Below the pieces are notes generated by a model that saw only the letters and a program-made list of their open reading frames with translations, made no database searches and was not told the origin of the DNA. Below, piece by piece: positions 18,530 to 28,515 of a stretch of 64,000 nucleotides of DNA. Source of the stretch: Nocardioidaceae bacterium. Lineage in GTDB: Bacteria > Actinomycetota > Actinomycetes > Propionibacteriales > Nocardioidaceae. Position numbers and translations under genes: made by a program. Position 1 is the first letter of the stretch, and the number at the start of each line of letters is the position of its first letter. The stretch is taken from NCBI GenBank assembly GCA_030655315.1, contig JAURVT010000032.1:61359-125358 (forward strand), given 5' to 3'.

Positions 18530-19212
18530 TCGTCGTCGGAGGAGTCGCCCTCGCCGGCCTCGGCGTTGGCCTCGGCGGTGGCGGGAGCGTCGTCGCCCGA
18601 GGTCTCGGTGGCCTCGTCCTTCTCGATGCCGGCCTCCTCCTCGGCCTCGGACAGCTCGGCGTCGATCTCCTCGGCCGTGGGCGCGAGGGTGATGTTGACG
18701 ACCAGCGTGTCGGCGTCGAGCTCGAGGGTCGAGCCCGCGGGGAGCGTGAGCTCGGAGGCGAGGATCTGCGTCCCGGCCTCGAGGCCCTCGACGGACAGCT
18801 CGACGGACTCGGGGATGTTGGTCGCCTCGGCCTCGACGGTGATCTCGTTGTACTCGGTGACGACCAGGGTGCCCGGCGCGGGCTCGCCGGTGACGTGCAG
18901 CGGCACCTCGACGGACACCTTCTCGCCCTTGCGGACGAGCAGCAGGTCGGCGTGCTCGATGAAGCCCTTGATGGGGTCGCGCTGCACCTGGCGGGGCAGG
19001 GCGAGGTGCTGGTCCGAGCCGACCTCGATCGACAGCAGCGCGTTGGAGTTCTTGAGCGCGAGCATCAGCGCGTGCCCGGGGAGCGACACGTGGACCGGGT
19101 CGGTGCCGTGACCGTAGAGGACGGCGGGAACGCGGTCGGCGCGACGGATGCGGCGGGCCGCGCCCTTGCCGAACTCGGTACGGGTCTCTGCCTGGATGGT
19201 CGTCTCGGACAT
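18526..19212 (-). CDS. rplY: 50S ribosomal protein L25 / general stress protein Ctc
   Basis: 228 residues in the long CTC form: an N-terminal 5S-rRNA-binding L25 domain (TRTEFGKGAARRIRRADRVPAVLYG at the front) and a C-terminal TL5-like beta domain, ending in a strongly acidic Glu/Ala/Asp-rich tail (about 185-228). The start has GGAG 7 nt upstream. It is coupled by overlap to pth. Confidence 0.95.
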   Translation of the reverse strand: MSETTIQAETRTEFGKGAARRIRRADRVPAVLYGHGTDPVHVSLPGHALMLALKNSNALLSIEVGSDQHLALPRQVQRDPIKGFIEHADLLLVRKGEKVSVEVPLHVTGEPAPGTLVVTEYNEITVEAEATNIPESVELSVEGLEAGTQILASELTLPAGSTLELDADTLVVNITLAPTAEEIDAELSEAEEEAGIEKDEATETSGDDAPATAEANAEAGEGDSSDDE

Positions 19213-19413
19213 CGGATGTCTCCTGCTCGTCGGTGCTCGTCTGGCGTCTGGGCCTGGGCGCGGTCGCGTGCGCGCTGGTGCGAGCACCGCGTCGATCACG
19301 GTGGACGCACGGGGCGTCGACCCTCGCCGAGGCAACCTGCACAGCCTACTAGACGCCCCGCGCCCATCCCCAATCGGCGACGGGCCCCTGAGAAGATCCG
19401 GAGACCGACCGGG

Positions 19414-20394
19414 CTAGGACTTGCCGTTGAACAACGAGGTGACGGACCCGTCCTCGAAGACCTCGCGCACGGCGCGCGAGAGCAGCGGGGCGATGGAGAG
19501 CTCGGTGAGCTTGTCGAACCGGGCCTCCTCGCGGATCGGCAGCGTGTTGGTGACGATGACCTCGCGGGCGCAGGAGTTCTTGAGCCGGTCGGTGGCGGGG
19601 CCGGAGAACACCGCGTGCGTGGCGGCGATGATGACGTCGGCCGCACCGGCGGCCTTGAGGGCGTCGGCGGCCTGGACGATGGTGCCGCCGGTGTCGATCA
19701 GGTCGTCGACGAGCACGCACACGCGGCCCTCGACCTCGCCGACCACGCGGTTGGCCTTGGTCTCGTTGGGGCGGTCGATGTCGCGGGTCTTGTGGATGAA
19801 GGCCAGCGGCACGCCACCGAGCTCCTCGGCCCACGACTCGGCGACCTTGATCCGACCGGCGTCGGGCGAGACCACGGCGAGCGGCTCGCTGCCGTAGTGC
19901 TTCATCACGTGCTCGGCGAGGATCGGCATCGCGATCAGGTGGTCGACGGGACCGTCGAAGTAGCCCTGGATCTGGGCGGTGTGGAGGTCGACGGTCATCA
20001 GCCGGTCGGCGCCGGCAGCCTTGAACATGTCGGCCATCAGGCGTGCCGAGATGGGCTCGCGACCGCGGTGCTTCTTGTCCTGCCGGGCATAGCCGTAGAA
20101 CGGCTGGATGACGGTGATGCGCTTGGCCGAGGCGCGCTTCAACGCGTCGACCATCAGCAGGTGCTCCATGATCGCGTCGTTGATCGGCGCGTTGTGGCTC
20201 TGGATCACGAAGGCGTCGCACCCCCGCACCGACTCCTCGAACCGAACGTAGATCTCGCCGTTGGCGAAGTCATAGGCCGTGGTCGGGACGAGCCCGGTGC
20301 CGAGCAGCTCCACGACCTCCTCGCCGAGCGAGGGGTGGGCCCGACCCGAGAAGATCATCAGGTTCTTCTCGGTGGTGCGCTTGAGTCCGGTCAC
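19414..20394 (-). CDS. prs: Ribose-phosphate pyrophosphokinase
   Basis: 326 residues. It makes PRPP from ribose 5-phosphate and ATP. Visible are the catalytic-flap region QPFYGYARQDKKHRGREPIS, the metal-binding VDLHTAQIQGYFD and the PRPP loop VCVLVDDLIDTGGT. Start GTG at 20394 overlaps the glmU stop (GTGA). About 200 bp separate it from rplY. Confidence 0.96.
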   Translation of the reverse strand: MTGLKRTTEKNLMIFSGRAHPSLGEEVVELLGTGLVPTTAYDFANGEIYVRFEESVRGCDAFVIQSHNAPINDAIMEHLLMVDALKRASAKRITVIQPFYGYARQDKKHRGREPISARLMADMFKAAGADRLMTVDLHTAQIQGYFDGPVDHLIAMPILAEHVMKHYGSEPLAVVSPDAGRIKVAESWAEELGGVPLAFIHKTRDIDRPNETKANRVVGEVEGRVCVLVDDLIDTGGTIVQAADALKAAGAADVIIAATHAVFSGPATDRLKNSCAREVIVTNTLPIREEARFDKLTELSIAPLLSRAVREVFEDGSVTSLFNGKS

Positions 20395-21848
20395 GACGGG
20401 TCCGTCTCCTCGGTGGTGGTGGGGCCGGCGGCGCGCGCGGCCTCGTCCGAGGCGGACCCCGGACGACGACGGGCGACCCAGCCCTCGATGATGCGCTGGG
20501 GTCCCGAGGAGACGGCCAGCGCACCGGGTGGGACGTCCTCGCGGACGGTGGTGCCGGCGCCGGTGAAGGCACCGTCGCCGATCGTCACGGGTGCGACGAA
20601 GATGTTGTCCGACCCGGTGCGGCAGTGCCGTCCGACGGTCGTGCGGTGCTTGTCGACGCCGTCGTAGTTGGCCACGATCGTGCCGGCGCCGATGTTGCTC
20701 CCCTCGCCCACGTCGGCGTCGCCGACGTACGACAGGTGCGGCACCTTGGCGCCCGGACCGATCCGCGCGTTCTTGGTCTCGACGTAGGTGCCGATCTTGC
20801 CGCCGGAGCCGAGCTCGGTGCCGGGGCGCAGGTAGGCGAACGGGCCGACCGTCGCACCCGCGCCGATGACCGCGCCGGAGCCGTGGGTGCGCACGACGCT
20901 GGCGTCCGGCCCGACGACCACGTCGGTGAGGGTGGTGTCGGGGCCGATGGTCGCGCCGCTCGCGACCTCGGTGGCGCCGTGCAGCTGCGTCCCGGGCAGC
21001 AGCGTGACGTCGGGCTCGAGCACGACGCCCACGTCGACCCAGGTGCTGCCGGGGTCGACGACGGTCACGCCCGCGCGCATCCAGGTGTCGAGCAGGCGCC
21101 GGTTCAGCTCGGCGCCGACGGCGGCGAGCTGGGTGCGGTCGTTGACGCCCTCGGTCTGCCACGCGTCGTCGGTGCGGTGCGCGCCGACGGGCAGCCCGTC
21201 GGCGCGGGCGATCGCCACCACGTCGGTCAGGTAGTACTCGCCCTGGGCGTTGTCGTTGCCGATCCGCCCGAGCGCGTCGACCAGGAAGGTGGCGTCGAGC
21301 GCGTAGATGCCGCTGTTGACCTCACGGAGGGCCTGCTCCTCCGGCGTCGCGTCGCGCTGCTCGACGATGCGCTCCACGTCGCCGCCGGGCCCACGGACGA
21401 TGCGTCCGTAGCCGGTGGGGTCGGGGAGGTCGGCGGTGAGGACGCTGACGGCGCGCTCGGCGGCGACGTGGTCGTCGACGAGCGCGCGGAGGGTCTCGGG
21501 GCTGAGCAGGGGGACGTCGCCGTAGGTGACCAGGACCGTGGTGCCCGCGGACAGGGCGGCGGGGCCGAGGGCGTCGACGCCGACCTGCACGGCGTGGCCG
21601 GTGCCGAGCTGCTCGTGCTGGACGCCCGTCACCGCCTCCGGTGCGAGCTGCACGACGTGCGGCTCGACCTGCTCGCGGGCGTGGCCGACGACCACCGCGA
21701 CGTGGTCGGGACCGACCGCCTGGATCGCCGACAGGGCGTGGCCCACGAGGGTGCGGCCGCCGACGGCGTGCAGCAGCTTGGACGTCCGTGACCTCATCCG
21801 GGTGCCCCCACCCGCGGCGAGGACGATGACGGACAGCGCGTCGGGCAC
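20391..21848 (-). CDS. glmU: Bifunctional UDP-N-acetylglucosamine pyrophosphorylase / glucosamine-1-phosphate acetyltransferase
   Basis: About 485 residues. The N-terminal uridylyltransferase half has VIVLAAGGGTRMRS, LGTGHAVQ and TYGDVPLL. The C-terminal half is a left-handed beta-helix of hexapeptide repeats with FAYLRPGTELGSGGKIGTYVETKNA and NYDGVDKHRT. It supplies UDP-GlcNAc for peptidoglycan. GTG at 21848 has GGAG 8 nt upstream and gives the usual N-terminus; an alternative GTG at 21884 abuts the tRNA-Gln 3' end. The C-terminal extension is Ala/Thr/Glu-rich. Confidence 0.95.
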   Translation of the reverse strand: MPDALSVIVLAAGGGTRMRSRTSKLLHAVGGRTLVGHALSAIQAVGPDHVAVVVGHAREQVEPHVVQLAPEAVTGVQHEQLGTGHAVQVGVDALGPAALSAGTTVLVTYGDVPLLSPETLRALVDDHVAAERAVSVLTADLPDPTGYGRIVRGPGGDVERIVEQRDATPEEQALREVNSGIYALDATFLVDALGRIGNDNAQGEYYLTDVVAIARADGLPVGAHRTDDAWQTEGVNDRTQLAAVGAELNRRLLDTWMRAGVTVVDPGSTWVDVGVVLEPDVTLLPGTQLHGATEVASGATIGPDTTLTDVVVGPDASVVRTHGSGAVIGAGATVGPFAYLRPGTELGSGGKIGTYVETKNARIGPGAKVPHLSYVGDADVGEGSNIGAGTIVANYDGVDKHRTTVGRHCRTGSDNIFVAPVTIGDGAFTGAGTTVREDVPPGALAVSSGPQRIIEGWVARRRPGSASDEAARAAGPTTTEETDPS

Positions 21849-21888
21849 GGCGGCGGCTCCTGGTCGGTCGGGACGTGCGGTCACTCGG

Positions 21889-21968
21889 CTCCCCGGGTAG
21901 GAGTCGAACCTACGTCGCTTGATCCGCATTCAAAGTGCGGCGGGCCCTGCCGACAGACCAACCGGGGA
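21889..21968 (-). tRNA. tRNA-Gln (anticodon TTG), atypical
   Basis: The minus strand folds as a cloverleaf: acceptor TCCCCGG/CCGGGGA with U1-A72 and G73 as in tRNA-Gln, anticodon stem CCGCA/TGCGG with loop CTTTGAA, and T-arm GTAGG-TTCGACT-CCTAC. CCA is not encoded (CCG follows). Two oddities: the stretch between the anticodon and T arms is 10 nt instead of 4-5, and position 14 is not A. It lies directly before glmU, the same place as a tRNA-Gln in mycobacteria. Confidence 0.75.
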
Positions 21969-22022
21969 TCGTCTCGCCGCTCAGCGTACGGAATCGGGAC
22001 GCCGCTGGCGACAGCGGCGTGG

Positions 22023-22796
22023 TCACCGACGTCCCCCGCGCCGCGCCGTGCGCGCGGCGAGGCGGTCGAGGGCTGCGGCGTCGAGGCGGGCGGCCTCGTC
22101 GGCCGCGGGAGCGGTGCCACCGAGGGCGGCGGGGAGCCACCAGCGGTCCGCGTCGTGCCGGGGGACGTCGGGGTAGGCGCCCTGGGCGCGGTCGAGGAGG
22201 GCCTGCATGCGGGTGCGGAGCTCGGTGCCGACGGCGTCGAGGTCGTCGGTCGGGCCCGGGACGAACGGCTCGCCGACGAGCACGGTCACGGGGATCCCAC
22301 GGCGGGTGGCGCGGCGTCCGTCGACGGTGAGCACGCGGTGCCCGCCCCACACCACCACCGGGACGAGCGGCACGCCGTGGGCACGCGCGAGCGCGGCGGC
22401 GCCGGGACGGAACGGCTTGAGCGACCAGGACCGGCTGATGGTCGCCTCGGGGAAGACGCCGACGACCTCACCCCGCTCGAGCTCGCGGCTCGCGCGGCGG
22501 TAGGCGCCCGCTCCCTGCAGGCGGTCGACGGGCACGTGGCGCATGGCCCGCATGGCGGCGCCGAGCACCGGGACGTCGAACGTGCCGCTCTTGGCCATGA
22601 ACCGCACGAGCCTGTCACTTCGACGCGCGGCGAGGCCCGCCAGCGCGAAGTCGAGGTACCCGGTGTGGTTGCAGACCAGCACCGCGGCGCCCCGCGCCGG
22701 CACGCGCTCATCGCCCTCGACGGTGATCCGCAGGTCGAGCAGCCGGAACACCCGCCACGTCGCGGCGACGACCCCGCGGTAGGTGAGGTCGGGCAC
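22023..22796 (-). CDS. 1-acyl-sn-glycerol-3-phosphate acyltransferase family protein (PlsC-like)
   Basis: 257 residues. The acyltransferase motif I is NHTGYLDFAL (H-X4-D), motif II covers the MAKSGTFDVPVLG region, and motif III is GVFPEATISRSW, where the usual FPEGT glycine is Ala. This is the soluble or peripheral PlsC-like group that acylates lysophosphatidate or related acceptors. Start GTG at 22796 begins VPDLTYRG. It is divergent from the TetR gene with a 42-bp gap. Confidence 0.87.
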   Translation of the reverse strand: MPDLTYRGVVAATWRVFRLLDLRITVEGDERVPARGAAVLVCNHTGYLDFALAGLAARRSDRLVRFMAKSGTFDVPVLGAAMRAMRHVPVDRLQGAGAYRRASRELERGEVVGVFPEATISRSWSLKPFRPGAAALARAHGVPLVPVVVWGGHRVLTVDGRRATRRGIPVTVLVGEPFVPGPTDDLDAVGTELRTRMQALLDRAQGAYPDVPRHDADRWWLPAALGGTAPAADEAARLDAAALDRLAARTARRGGRR

Positions 22797-22825
22797 GGAC
22801 GCAGGGTATCGCCGGGCGCCACCGT

Positions 22826-22831
22826 TAGGCT
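22826..22831 (+). promoter_or_regulatory. Candidate -10, leaderless TetR transcript
   Basis: TAGGCT, 7 nt before the GTG at 22839. Confidence 0.5.
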
Positions 22832-22838
22832 CGGGCAC

Positions 22839-23480
22839 GTGGCAGTCTCGTCGGAGCCGGGCAAGCGGTCGTCCCGCAGCCGGATGACGGCGGCCGAGCG
22901 ACGCGAGCAGCTGGTCCGCGTCGCGCGCTCGACCTTCGCCGAGCGCGGCGTCGACGGCACGTCCGTCGAGGAGATCGCCGCGCGCGCCCACGTCTCCAAG
23001 CCGGTCGTCTACGAGCACTTCGGCGGCAAGGAGGGGCTGTACGCGGTGGTGGTCGACCGCGAGGTCCAGCACCTGCTCGCGATGATGCGCTCGGCGCTGA
23101 CCGCGGGCGAGCCCCGAGCCTTGCTGCAGCAGGCGGCGTTCGCGCTGCTCGACTACATCGAGGAGTCCTCCGACGGCTTCCGGATCCTGGTGCGCGACGC
23201 CCCCGTCGGCTCCCCCACCGGCTCCTTCGTCAGCATCATCGGCGACGTCGCCAGCCGGGTGGAGGACATCCTGATCGCCGAGTTCAAGGCGCGCGGCTTC
23301 CAGGCCAAGTACGCGCCGATGTACGCCCAGATGCTGGTCGGCATGGTGGCGGCGACCGGCCAGTGGTGGCTCGAGACGCGCAAGCCCGACAAGGACGTCG
23401 TCGCCGCGCACCTGGTGAACCTGGCCTGGAACGGTCTGTCGTCGCTGGAGTCCAAGCCCGAGCTGCTCAAGCGCGACTGA
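22839..23480 (+). CDS. TetR-family transcriptional regulator
   Basis: 213 residues. An N-terminal helix-turn-helix (~18-65: RREQLVRVARSTFAERG, then VEEIAARAHVSKPVVYEHFGGKEGLY) is followed by an all-helical ligand domain. The position next to the glmU/tRNA-Gln block matches Rv1019 of M. tuberculosis, a TetR regulator. GTG at 22839 is chosen over ATG 22884 because of the well-placed TAGGCT. The divergent PlsC-like gene is a likely target by position; no operator palindrome is obvious in the 42-bp gap. Confidence 0.92.
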   Translation: MAVSSEPGKRSSRSRMTAAERREQLVRVARSTFAERGVDGTSVEEIAARAHVSKPVVYEHFGGKEGLYAVVVDREVQHLLAMMRSALTAGEPRALLQQAAFALLDYIEESSDGFRILVRDAPVGSPTGSFVSIIGDVASRVEDILIAEFKARGFQAKYAPMYAQMLVGMVAATGQWWLETRKPDKDVVAAHLVNLAWNGLSSLESKPELLKRD

Positions 23481-23483
23481 CGC

Positions 23484-23927
23484 CTACCGGAGCTCCAGCT
23501 TCATCCCGGTGTGCGAGGCGACGAAGCCCAGCCGCTCGTAGAACCGGCGCGCGTCGACGCGTTGCACGTTCGACGTCAGCTGCACCCGCGCGCAGCCACG
23601 GCGTCGCGCCTGGGCGATCGCGTGCTCGACCAGCGCCGTGCCGATGCCGCGGCCCCGCAGGTCCGACGCGGTCCGCACCGACTCCAGCTGGCCGACCAGC
23701 CCGCCGTCGTAGATGAGCACGCGGAGGAGGGTCAGCTGGCAGGTCGCGACTATCCGCCCGTCGCGGTCGTCGACGAGGATCGCCTGGTGCGGGTCGGCGG
23801 CGATCTCGTCCATCGCGGCCCGCTGGCCGGTGCTGATCGCCTCGGGCTCGGTGAAGTCGCGGATGGCGTCCTCGGCGAGCAGCGCGAGGATGCCGGGCAG
23901 GTCGCCGGCGCGCGCGTCGCGGATCAT
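23484..23927 (-). CDS. GNAT-family N-acetyltransferase
   Basis: 147 residues. A single GNAT fold with the acetyl-CoA motif ESVRTASDLRGRGIGTALVEHAI (R/Q-x-x-G-x-G/A) and the closing FYERLGFVASHTGMKLEL. In an ATGA overlap with the upstream methyltransferase, so translated from the same message under the TamR-type operator at 24725. Substrate unknown; the closing pattern resembles small-molecule or protein N-acetyltransferases of the YitI/PaiA-like kind. Confidence 0.88.
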   Translation of the reverse strand: MIRDARAGDLPGILALLAEDAIRDFTEPEAISTGQRAAMDEIAADPHQAILVDDRDGRIVATCQLTLLRVLIYDGGLVGQLESVRTASDLRGRGIGTALVEHAIAQARRRGCARVQLTSNVQRVDARRFYERLGFVASHTGMKLELR

Positions 23928-24706
23928 GCGTCGTCCCGTCGGGCGACGACGAACGCGCGGTCGAACGGCAAGACCGTGCCGTACGCGCGCTCGGGGAAGG
24001 CCTCGCGCAGCCCGGTGCGGTAGGCGGCCTCGAAGTCGCCCCGGAGGTCGTCGGGCAGGGCCTGCAGGTAGGGACGGGCGCCCGTGCCGGACATCCACGA
24101 CCAGACCGGCTCCTCCCCCTGCAGCACGTGCAGGTAGGTCGTCGTCCACGCGTCGACGGACCAGCCGGGGCGCGCGAGCGCGTCGAGGTACCCCTCAGCG
24201 TCGGCGTCGTGGATCGGGCGGACGTCGTGCAGGTGCGGGGCGAACCGTGCGTCGGCGGCGACCTCGCGGAGCAGCGCGTGGTTGGGCCGAGTGCCGTTGG
24301 TGGGCACCTGGATCGCCAGCGTGCCGCCGGGCGCGACGTGGTCGGCGACCCGCACGGCGACGTCGAGCTGGCACGGGACCCACTGGAAGGCGGCGTTGGA
24401 CACGACGAGGTCGACCGGCTCCGCGGGGTCGAAGGCGGCGAGGTCGCCGAGCTCGTAGCGCGAGCGGGGGTGGGTGTCGCCGGTCCGGGCCCGCTCGACC
24501 ATCGAGGGCGACGAGTCGAGCCCGAGCACGTCGGCGTCCGGCCACCGCTCGCGCAGGACGGACGTGAGGTGGCCGGGGCCGCAGCCCAGGTCGACGATCG
24601 TGCGGGGCTCGCCGACGACGCGGGCCACGAGGTCGCGGAACGGCCGGCTCCGGTGGTCGTCGAAGCGCAGGTAGGTAACGGGGTCCCAGCGGGTGCGGGT
24701 GTCCAT
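23924..24706 (-). CDS. tam: Trans-aconitate 2-methyltransferase-like SAM methyltransferase
   Basis: 260 residues. It begins MDTRTRWDPVTYLRF, typical of Tam (W/Y-D-P-x-x-Y-L-x-F). Motif I is IVDLGCGPGHLT, followed by GLDSSPSMVERAR, VSNAAFQWVP and GGTLAIQVPTN. Tam methylates trans-aconitate, an aconitase inhibitor that forms from cis-aconitate. Start ATG at 24706 has GGGAGG 8 nt upstream. The upstream promoter (TCGACT, 17 nt, TATCTT) is covered by a perfect 14-bp palindrome. The TamR-like gene at 26173 supports this identity. Confidence 0.87.
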   Translation of the reverse strand: MDTRTRWDPVTYLRFDDHRSRPFRDLVARVVGEPRTIVDLGCGPGHLTSVLRERWPDADVLGLDSSPSMVERARTGDTHPRSRYELGDLAAFDPAEPVDLVVSNAAFQWVPCQLDVAVRVADHVAPGGTLAIQVPTNGTRPNHALLREVAADARFAPHLHDVRPIHDADAEGYLDALARPGWSVDAWTTTYLHVLQGEEPVWSWMSGTGARPYLQALPDDLRGDFEAAYRTGLREAFPERAYGTVLPFDRAFVVARRDDA

Positions 24707-24724
24707 GAGGTGACCTCCCAGGTG

Positions 24725-24738
24725 TCTTGACGTCAAGA
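24725..24738. promoter_or_regulatory. TamR-type operator upstream of tam
   Basis: TCTTGACGTCAAGA, a perfect 14-bp palindrome. It overlaps the candidate -10 (TATCTT) of the tam promoter, so a bound MarR-family protein would block transcription. Confidence 0.75.
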
Positions 24739-24755
24739 TACCTCGCGCGGTGTCC

Positions 24756-26108
24756 TCAGTCGAGGGGGACGGCGCCCTCGTCCTCGATGCTGCCGGCCAC
24801 GGCCATCAGCCGGGCGTCGTCGCCGGGTGCGCCGACGAGCTGCACCGCGAGCGGGAGCCCGTCCGTCGCCCGTCCCCACGGCAACGAGACGGCGGGCTGC
24901 CCGGTGTGGTTCCAGCCCGGCGTCCAGCCGTAGAAGCGGCCCATCGACAAGGTGGTGGCGAGCCCGCCGCGTCCGTCCCAACGACCCACGGGCGGCGCCG
25001 TGCCGCCCATGGTCGGGGTGAGGAGCACGTCGACACCGAGGTCGTCGAGCAGGTGCAGGCCGAGCCGGCGGCCCTGCTCGACCGCGCGCCGGACCACCGG
25101 CGGCGGCAGGGGCGCGCCCAGCGCCGCCACCTGGCGGGTCCGCCGCTCGAGCCGTCCGGGCTCCTCGACGGCGTGGGCCGACTCGTGGATGCCGCCCAGG
25201 TAGCGGACGCTGAACGCCTGCGCCGCCGCACCCCACCGCACGCGGACGTCGCGCACGTCGTGGCCCAGCGCGGCGAGACGGTCCGCGGCCGCCCGGACGG
25301 CGCCGGCCACCTCGGGGTCGGCCGGCCGCGGCCAGGACGCGGGGAACGGCTGCAGGTCGACCCCGATCCGCAGCGGCCCGGTGCCGGACCGAAGCGCACC
25401 CGCGAGCGAGTCGTCGAAGTCGCCGACGACGTCGAGGTAGGTGGCCGCGTCGGCCAGGCGTCGGGTCAGGCAGCCCTGCGTCGACAGGCCGTGCCAGACC
25501 GGTGGCGTCGGGACGCGCCCCGGCGTCGGCTTGAAGCCGGGCAGCCCGCAGCACGCGGCCGGGATGCGGATCGAGCCGGCGCCGTCGGACGCGGTGGCCA
25601 GGCCCACCAGGCCGCCCGCGACGGCCGCCGCGGACCCGCCCGACGAGCCGCCCGGGGTGCGGTCGCGGTGGTGCGGGTTGCGGCTGACGCCGGTGGCCTC
25701 GGACTCGGTGAAGCCGTACACGGCGAGCTCGGGCAACGTGGTCTTGCCGACCAGCACCGCGCCGGCGACCCGCAGGCGGCGCACGGTCTCGTCGTCGACA
25801 CTCGCGACCCGGGTGGACGCCCGCGAGCCGAGACCGGTGCGGCGTCCGGCGACGTCGGTGTCGTCCTTCACCGCCACCGGGACGCCCAGCAGCGGCCCGC
25901 GCTCCCCCGCGGCGCGGCGGGCGTCCACGGCGTCGGCCGCCTCCCGCGCGCCCGCCGCGTCGACGCCGACGAAGGCGTTCCAGGACGGGTCGCGCTCGGC
26001 GATCCGCGCGAGCGTGGCGTCCACCAGCTCGCGGACGCCGACGTCGCCCGCGTCGAGGGCGGCGACCTGGCGGGCTGGTCCGGCGGCGACGAGGTCGGGG
26101 AGGTCCAT
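24756..26108 (-). CDS. Amidase (amidase signature family)
   Basis: 450 residues. The Ser-cis-Ser-Lys triad is visible: Lys in GVPVAVKDDTDV, and the Gly/Ser-rich signature GGSSGGSAAAVAGGLVGLATASDGAGSIRIPAA carries both Ser residues. It hydrolyses an amide whose identity is not apparent; it is not GatA by context or ending. It sits between tam and the MarR gene, and its promoter region shares the second TamR-type site. TAGGCT lies 7 nt upstream of ATG 26108, so the transcript is probably leaderless. Confidence 0.9.
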   Translation of the reverse strand: MDLPDLVAAGPARQVAALDAGDVGVRELVDATLARIAERDPSWNAFVGVDAAGAREAADAVDARRAAGERGPLLGVPVAVKDDTDVAGRRTGLGSRASTRVASVDDETVRRLRVAGAVLVGKTTLPELAVYGFTESEATGVSRNPHHRDRTPGGSSGGSAAAVAGGLVGLATASDGAGSIRIPAACCGLPGFKPTPGRVPTPPVWHGLSTQGCLTRRLADAATYLDVVGDFDDSLAGALRSGTGPLRIGVDLQPFPASWPRPADPEVAGAVRAAADRLAALGHDVRDVRVRWGAAAQAFSVRYLGGIHESAHAVEEPGRLERRTRQVAALGAPLPPPVVRRAVEQGRRLGLHLLDDLGVDVLLTPTMGGTAPPVGRWDGRGGLATTLSMGRFYGWTPGWNHTGQPAVSLPWGRATDGLPLAVQLVGAPGDDARLMAVAGSIEDEGAVPLD

Positions 26109-26115
26109 GCCGGCG

Positions 26116-26121
26116 AGCCTA
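26116..26121 (-). promoter_or_regulatory. Candidate -10, leaderless amidase transcript
   Basis: TAGGCT on the minus strand, 7 nt before ATG 26108. The operator at 26137-26150 covers the matching -35 area. Confidence 0.55.
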
Positions 26122-26136
26122 GGACGCCGTGGCATG

Positions 26137-26150
26137 TCTCGACGTCAAGA
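26137..26150. promoter_or_regulatory. TamR-type operator between amidase and tamR
   Basis: TCTCGACGTCAAGA matches the site at 24725 with one change. It overlaps the -35 position of the tamR promoter and of the divergent amidase promoter, so one site could control both. Confidence 0.7.
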
Positions 26151-26160
26151 ATCTCGACGG

Positions 26161-26166
26161 TAGACT
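26161..26166 (+). promoter_or_regulatory. Candidate -10, leaderless tamR transcript
   Basis: TAGACT, 6 nt before ATG 26173. Confidence 0.55.
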
Positions 26167-26172
26167 CCGGGC

Positions 26173-26661
26173 ATGAGCGACGAGGTCGACCGGCTGATCG
26201 AGGCGTGGCAGCACGAGCGCCCCGACCTCGACGTCGCGCCGATGGGCGTCCTCAGCCGGGTCTCGCGGCTCGCGCGCCACCTCGACCGCGCCCGGTCGCA
26301 GGCGTTCGCCGCGCACGAGCTGGAGACGTGGGAGTTCGACGTGCTCTCGGCCCTGCGCCGCTCCGGCGCCCCCTACCGCCTCTCCCCCGGCCGCCTCCTG
26401 CGCGAGACCCTGGTGACCAGCGGGACGATGACCAACCGCGTCGACCGCCTCGCCGACCGCGGACTCGTCGAGCGCCTCCCCGACCCGCACGACCGTCGCG
26501 GCGTCCAGGTGCAGCTCACCCCCGCCGGCCGCGCCGCCGTCGACGCCGCCCTCGAGGCCCTGCTCGCCAGCGAGCACGCCCTCCTGGCCGAGCTCGGCCC
26601 CGACGACTCCCGTCGCCTGGCCGACCTCCTCCGCGTCCTCGTCACGCCGTTCGACACCTGA
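26173..26661 (+). CDS. tamR: MarR-family regulator, TamR/UrtR-like
   Basis: 162 residues. The N-terminal helix typical of the TamR/UrtR subgroup (EVDRLIEAWQHERPDLDV) precedes VLSRVSRLARHLDRAR. The winged helix has LLRETLVTSGTMTNRVDRL, and the wing is DPHDRRGVQVQLT. In Streptomyces, TamR represses tam and its own gene and is released by citrate, trans-aconitate and similar ligands. Here the same two palindromic sites lie in front of tam and of this gene. Calling it TamR is a family and context assignment; ligand response is not shown by the sequence. Confidence 0.85.
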   Translation: MSDEVDRLIEAWQHERPDLDVAPMGVLSRVSRLARHLDRARSQAFAAHELETWEFDVLSALRRSGAPYRLSPGRLLRETLVTSGTMTNRVDRLADRGLVERLPDPHDRRGVQVQLTPAGRAAVDAALEALLASEHALLAELGPDDSRRLADLLRVLVTPFDT

Positions 26662-26675
26662 CGGCGCGACCAAGC

Positions 26676-26751
26676 ACCACGTTCACGTGGTAATCGGTTC
26701 TAAGCATGGGAGATCTACCGTGCTTCGGGCCAGTTACCACGTTCACGTGGT
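26676..26751. repeat. Palindrome - hairpin - palindrome element
   Basis: ACCACGTTCACGTGGT occurs at 26676-26691 and again at 26736-26751, each followed by AAT. Between them an 8-bp hairpin (arms 26702-26709 and 26718-26725, 8-nt loop) is centred. The element fills the gap between the convergent tamR and ABC-F genes and may act as a bidirectional terminator; a protein-binding site or small repeat is possible. Confidence 0.7.
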
Positions 26752-26764
26752 AATTGGGCCGCCG

Positions 26765-28513
<1,749 letters not shown>

Positions 28514-28515
28514 GA

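Noticed and set aside
20625..21791. A long plus-strand frame opposite glmU
   Set aside because: Shadow of glmU; its composition is Asp/Gly/Ala/Val with no domain or start signal.
22797..22838. TetR operator in the plsC-tetR gap
   Set aside because: No convincing inverted repeat was found in the 42-bp gap.
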